Shown here: positions 6,721 to 7,516 of the stretch, in pieces
Layout: each line of letters starts with the position of its first letter
How positions within the stretch are numbered: the stretch's first letter is position 1
NCBI GenBank assembly: GCA_027483745.1
Contig: JAIXTZ010000084.1
Location: forward strand, 1-7,516
Origin: Lysobacteraceae bacterium
Lineage (GTDB): Bacteria > Pseudomonadota > Gammaproteobacteria > Xanthomonadales > Xanthomonadaceae
Length of the DNA: 7,516 nt
Direction: 5' to 3'
Notes under the pieces: generated by a model
Database searches by the model: none
The model's input: the letters and a program-made list of their open reading frames with translations, nothing else
Told to the model about the DNA's origin: nothing
Translations under genes and position numbers: made by a program

Positions 6721-7472
6721 TGTACGGGCGAGATTCGCGACGCCGCCGCGACGAGGGCCGCCGGCGTCGGGCCATCGGCGACGACCACCTGCACGAAGCC
6801 CGCCTCCGCGGCCCTCACGCCGAGTCGCCCGCTGCTGACCACGATCGGCCGCGAGCGCAGGGCACGTCCCCGCCTCGAGGACGCCGGCGGGAGTGCGGCT
6901 TCGAGCAGACCGAAGGCTTCCGCACTGCTCGCCACCAGCATGCCGCCAACGTCGCCTGCGCATGCCGCCCGCTGGCGCGCGCCGCCGTGGACCGGGATGC
7001 GCCGGTACACCTCGGCCACCCGCACCTCGGCGCCGCGCAGGCGCAGCGCGGGCACGATCAACCCACGACCGCCCGGCGCGGTGATCACACCGATCGCGAG
7101 CCCGGCGACCGACTGCAGCTCCGGCATCGCCAGCACGCCCTCGCTGTCCATGCGCGCCGGCGGCCTTGAAGCAGCGACGCCGGCGCGACGCAAGGCCGCC
7201 GCCGTGCCGCTGCCCACGGCGAGATCGAGGCCCTCGCGATGCAGGTCGCCCGCCGCTTGCAAGGCCGCGAAGCGCGCGGCGGCCGGACTGGTGTAGAGAC
7301 GGATCGGCGCCGCCAGTGCGGCGACGAGTCGCGCGGCGTCGGCGCGCGCCACGAGGCGCAGTAGCGGCAGCACGCGCAGGCGGAATCCCGCGCCTTGCGC
7401 CACCCGGCGCAGCGCCGCATGCTCGCCCGCCGGCCGCAGCGACCACAGCGTCGTTGTCGTTGGTCTCTCCAT
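6717..7472 (-). CDS. hemD: Uroporphyrinogen-III synthase HemD
   Basis: The protein has 251 residues, normal for the family. The enzyme closes hydroxymethylbilane with inversion of ring D to give uroporphyrinogen III, the branch point to heme, siroheme and cobalamin; it acts in the cytosol. Sequence is poorly conserved in this family, but the landmarks are in order. These are WSLRPAGEHAALRR near the N-terminus (10-23), LYTSPAAARF (59-68), VGSGTAAALRRAGV (86-99), a SEGVLAMPEL segment (110-119), TAPGGRGLIVPALRLRGAEV (131-150) with VYRRIP (155-160), SSAEAFGLL (182-190) and a C-terminal VVSSGRLGVRAAEAGF (211-226). ATG at 7472 has GAGAG 7 bases upstream. The frame has no stop up to the window edge, so an upstream start cannot be excluded. 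It is the first gene of the hemD-hemX-hemY unit visible here. hemC, its usual partner, is not in the window. Confidence 0.92.
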   Translation of the reverse strand: MERPTTTTLWSLRPAGEHAALRRVAQGAGFRLRVLPLLRLVARADAARLVAALAAPIRLYTSPAAARFAALQAAGDLHREGLDLAVGSGTAAALRRAGVAASRPPARMDSEGVLAMPELQSVAGLAIGVITAPGGRGLIVPALRLRGAEVRVAEVYRRIPVHGGARQRAACAGDVGGMLVASSAEAFGLLEAALPPASSRRGRALRSRPIVVSSGRLGVRAAEAGFVQVVVADGPTPAALVAAASRISPVQ

Positions 7473-7479
7473 CCCCGAA

Positions 7480-7484
7480 CTCTC
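7480..7484 (-). promoter_or_regulatory. Ribosome binding site of hemD
   Basis: GAGAG on the minus strand is spaced 7 bases from the ATG at 7472 and supports that start over a longer frame. The remaining 32 bases to the window edge show no promoter or gene end that I can recognise. Confidence 0.5.
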
Positions 7485-7516
7485 GCACAGCCCATGGCCG
7501 ACGACGCCGCTTCCCG

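Noticed and set aside
5759..6838. A 359-codon plus-strand frame opposite hemX
   Set aside because: It is a shadow of hemX and the end of hemD, with Arg/Gly/Gln-rich composition and no recognisable motif.
7494..7516. Start of a divergent plus-strand gene (ATG at 7494, MADDAAS)
   Set aside because: Only seven codons are visible, there is no ribosome binding site, and just 21 bases would separate it from the hemD start. It cannot be supported from this window.

Overview
The window is GC-rich DNA (roughly 70 % by eye) carrying seven protein genes, all on the minus strand, so the order of transcription runs from high to low coordinates. The gene set (hemD-hemX-hemY, ArfB rescue factor, PlsC-like acyltransferase, pirin, membrane-anchored alpha-2-macroglobulin) points to a gammaproteobacterium. 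GC content and gene style fit a Xanthomonadales/Lysobacter-like lineage, but the lineage is an inference from general knowledge and not from a database hit.

Layout in transcription order: (1) 7472-5723 and 5726-4470, a compact heme-type operon hemD (uroporphyrinogen-III synthase), hemX (membrane-anchored coiled-coil protein) and hemY (two-helix membrane anchor plus TPR-like repeats). hemX and hemY overlap by ATGA; hemD and hemX are 16 bases apart and bridged by a possible six-codon mini-ORF. (2) 52 bases further on, arfB (stalled-ribosome rescue peptidyl-tRNA hydrolase) followed by a short PlsC-type acyltransferase gene overlapping it by GTGA. (3) After an 88-base gap with a small GC hairpin and a direct repeat, a pirin gene. 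(4) After a 134-base gap with an isolated -10-like box, the N-terminal 735 codons of a large bacterial alpha-2-macroglobulin gene that runs off the left edge; its thioester region is not in the window.

Functionally, hemD-hemX-hemY form a tetrapyrrole unit: HemD makes uroporphyrinogen III, and HemX/HemY are inner-membrane partners of uncertain mechanism. ArfB and the acyltransferase are probably made from one message. Pirin and the alpha-2-macroglobulin look like separate housekeeping or envelope genes sharing only direction. No RNA genes, mobile elements, CRISPR arrays or canonical intrinsic terminators are visible. There are no gene-free stretches above 300 bases.

I see no convincing new system. 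The region looks ordinary, and the items worth a second look are small: start-site architecture, translational coupling, and the unusual anchoring of the alpha-2-macroglobulin.
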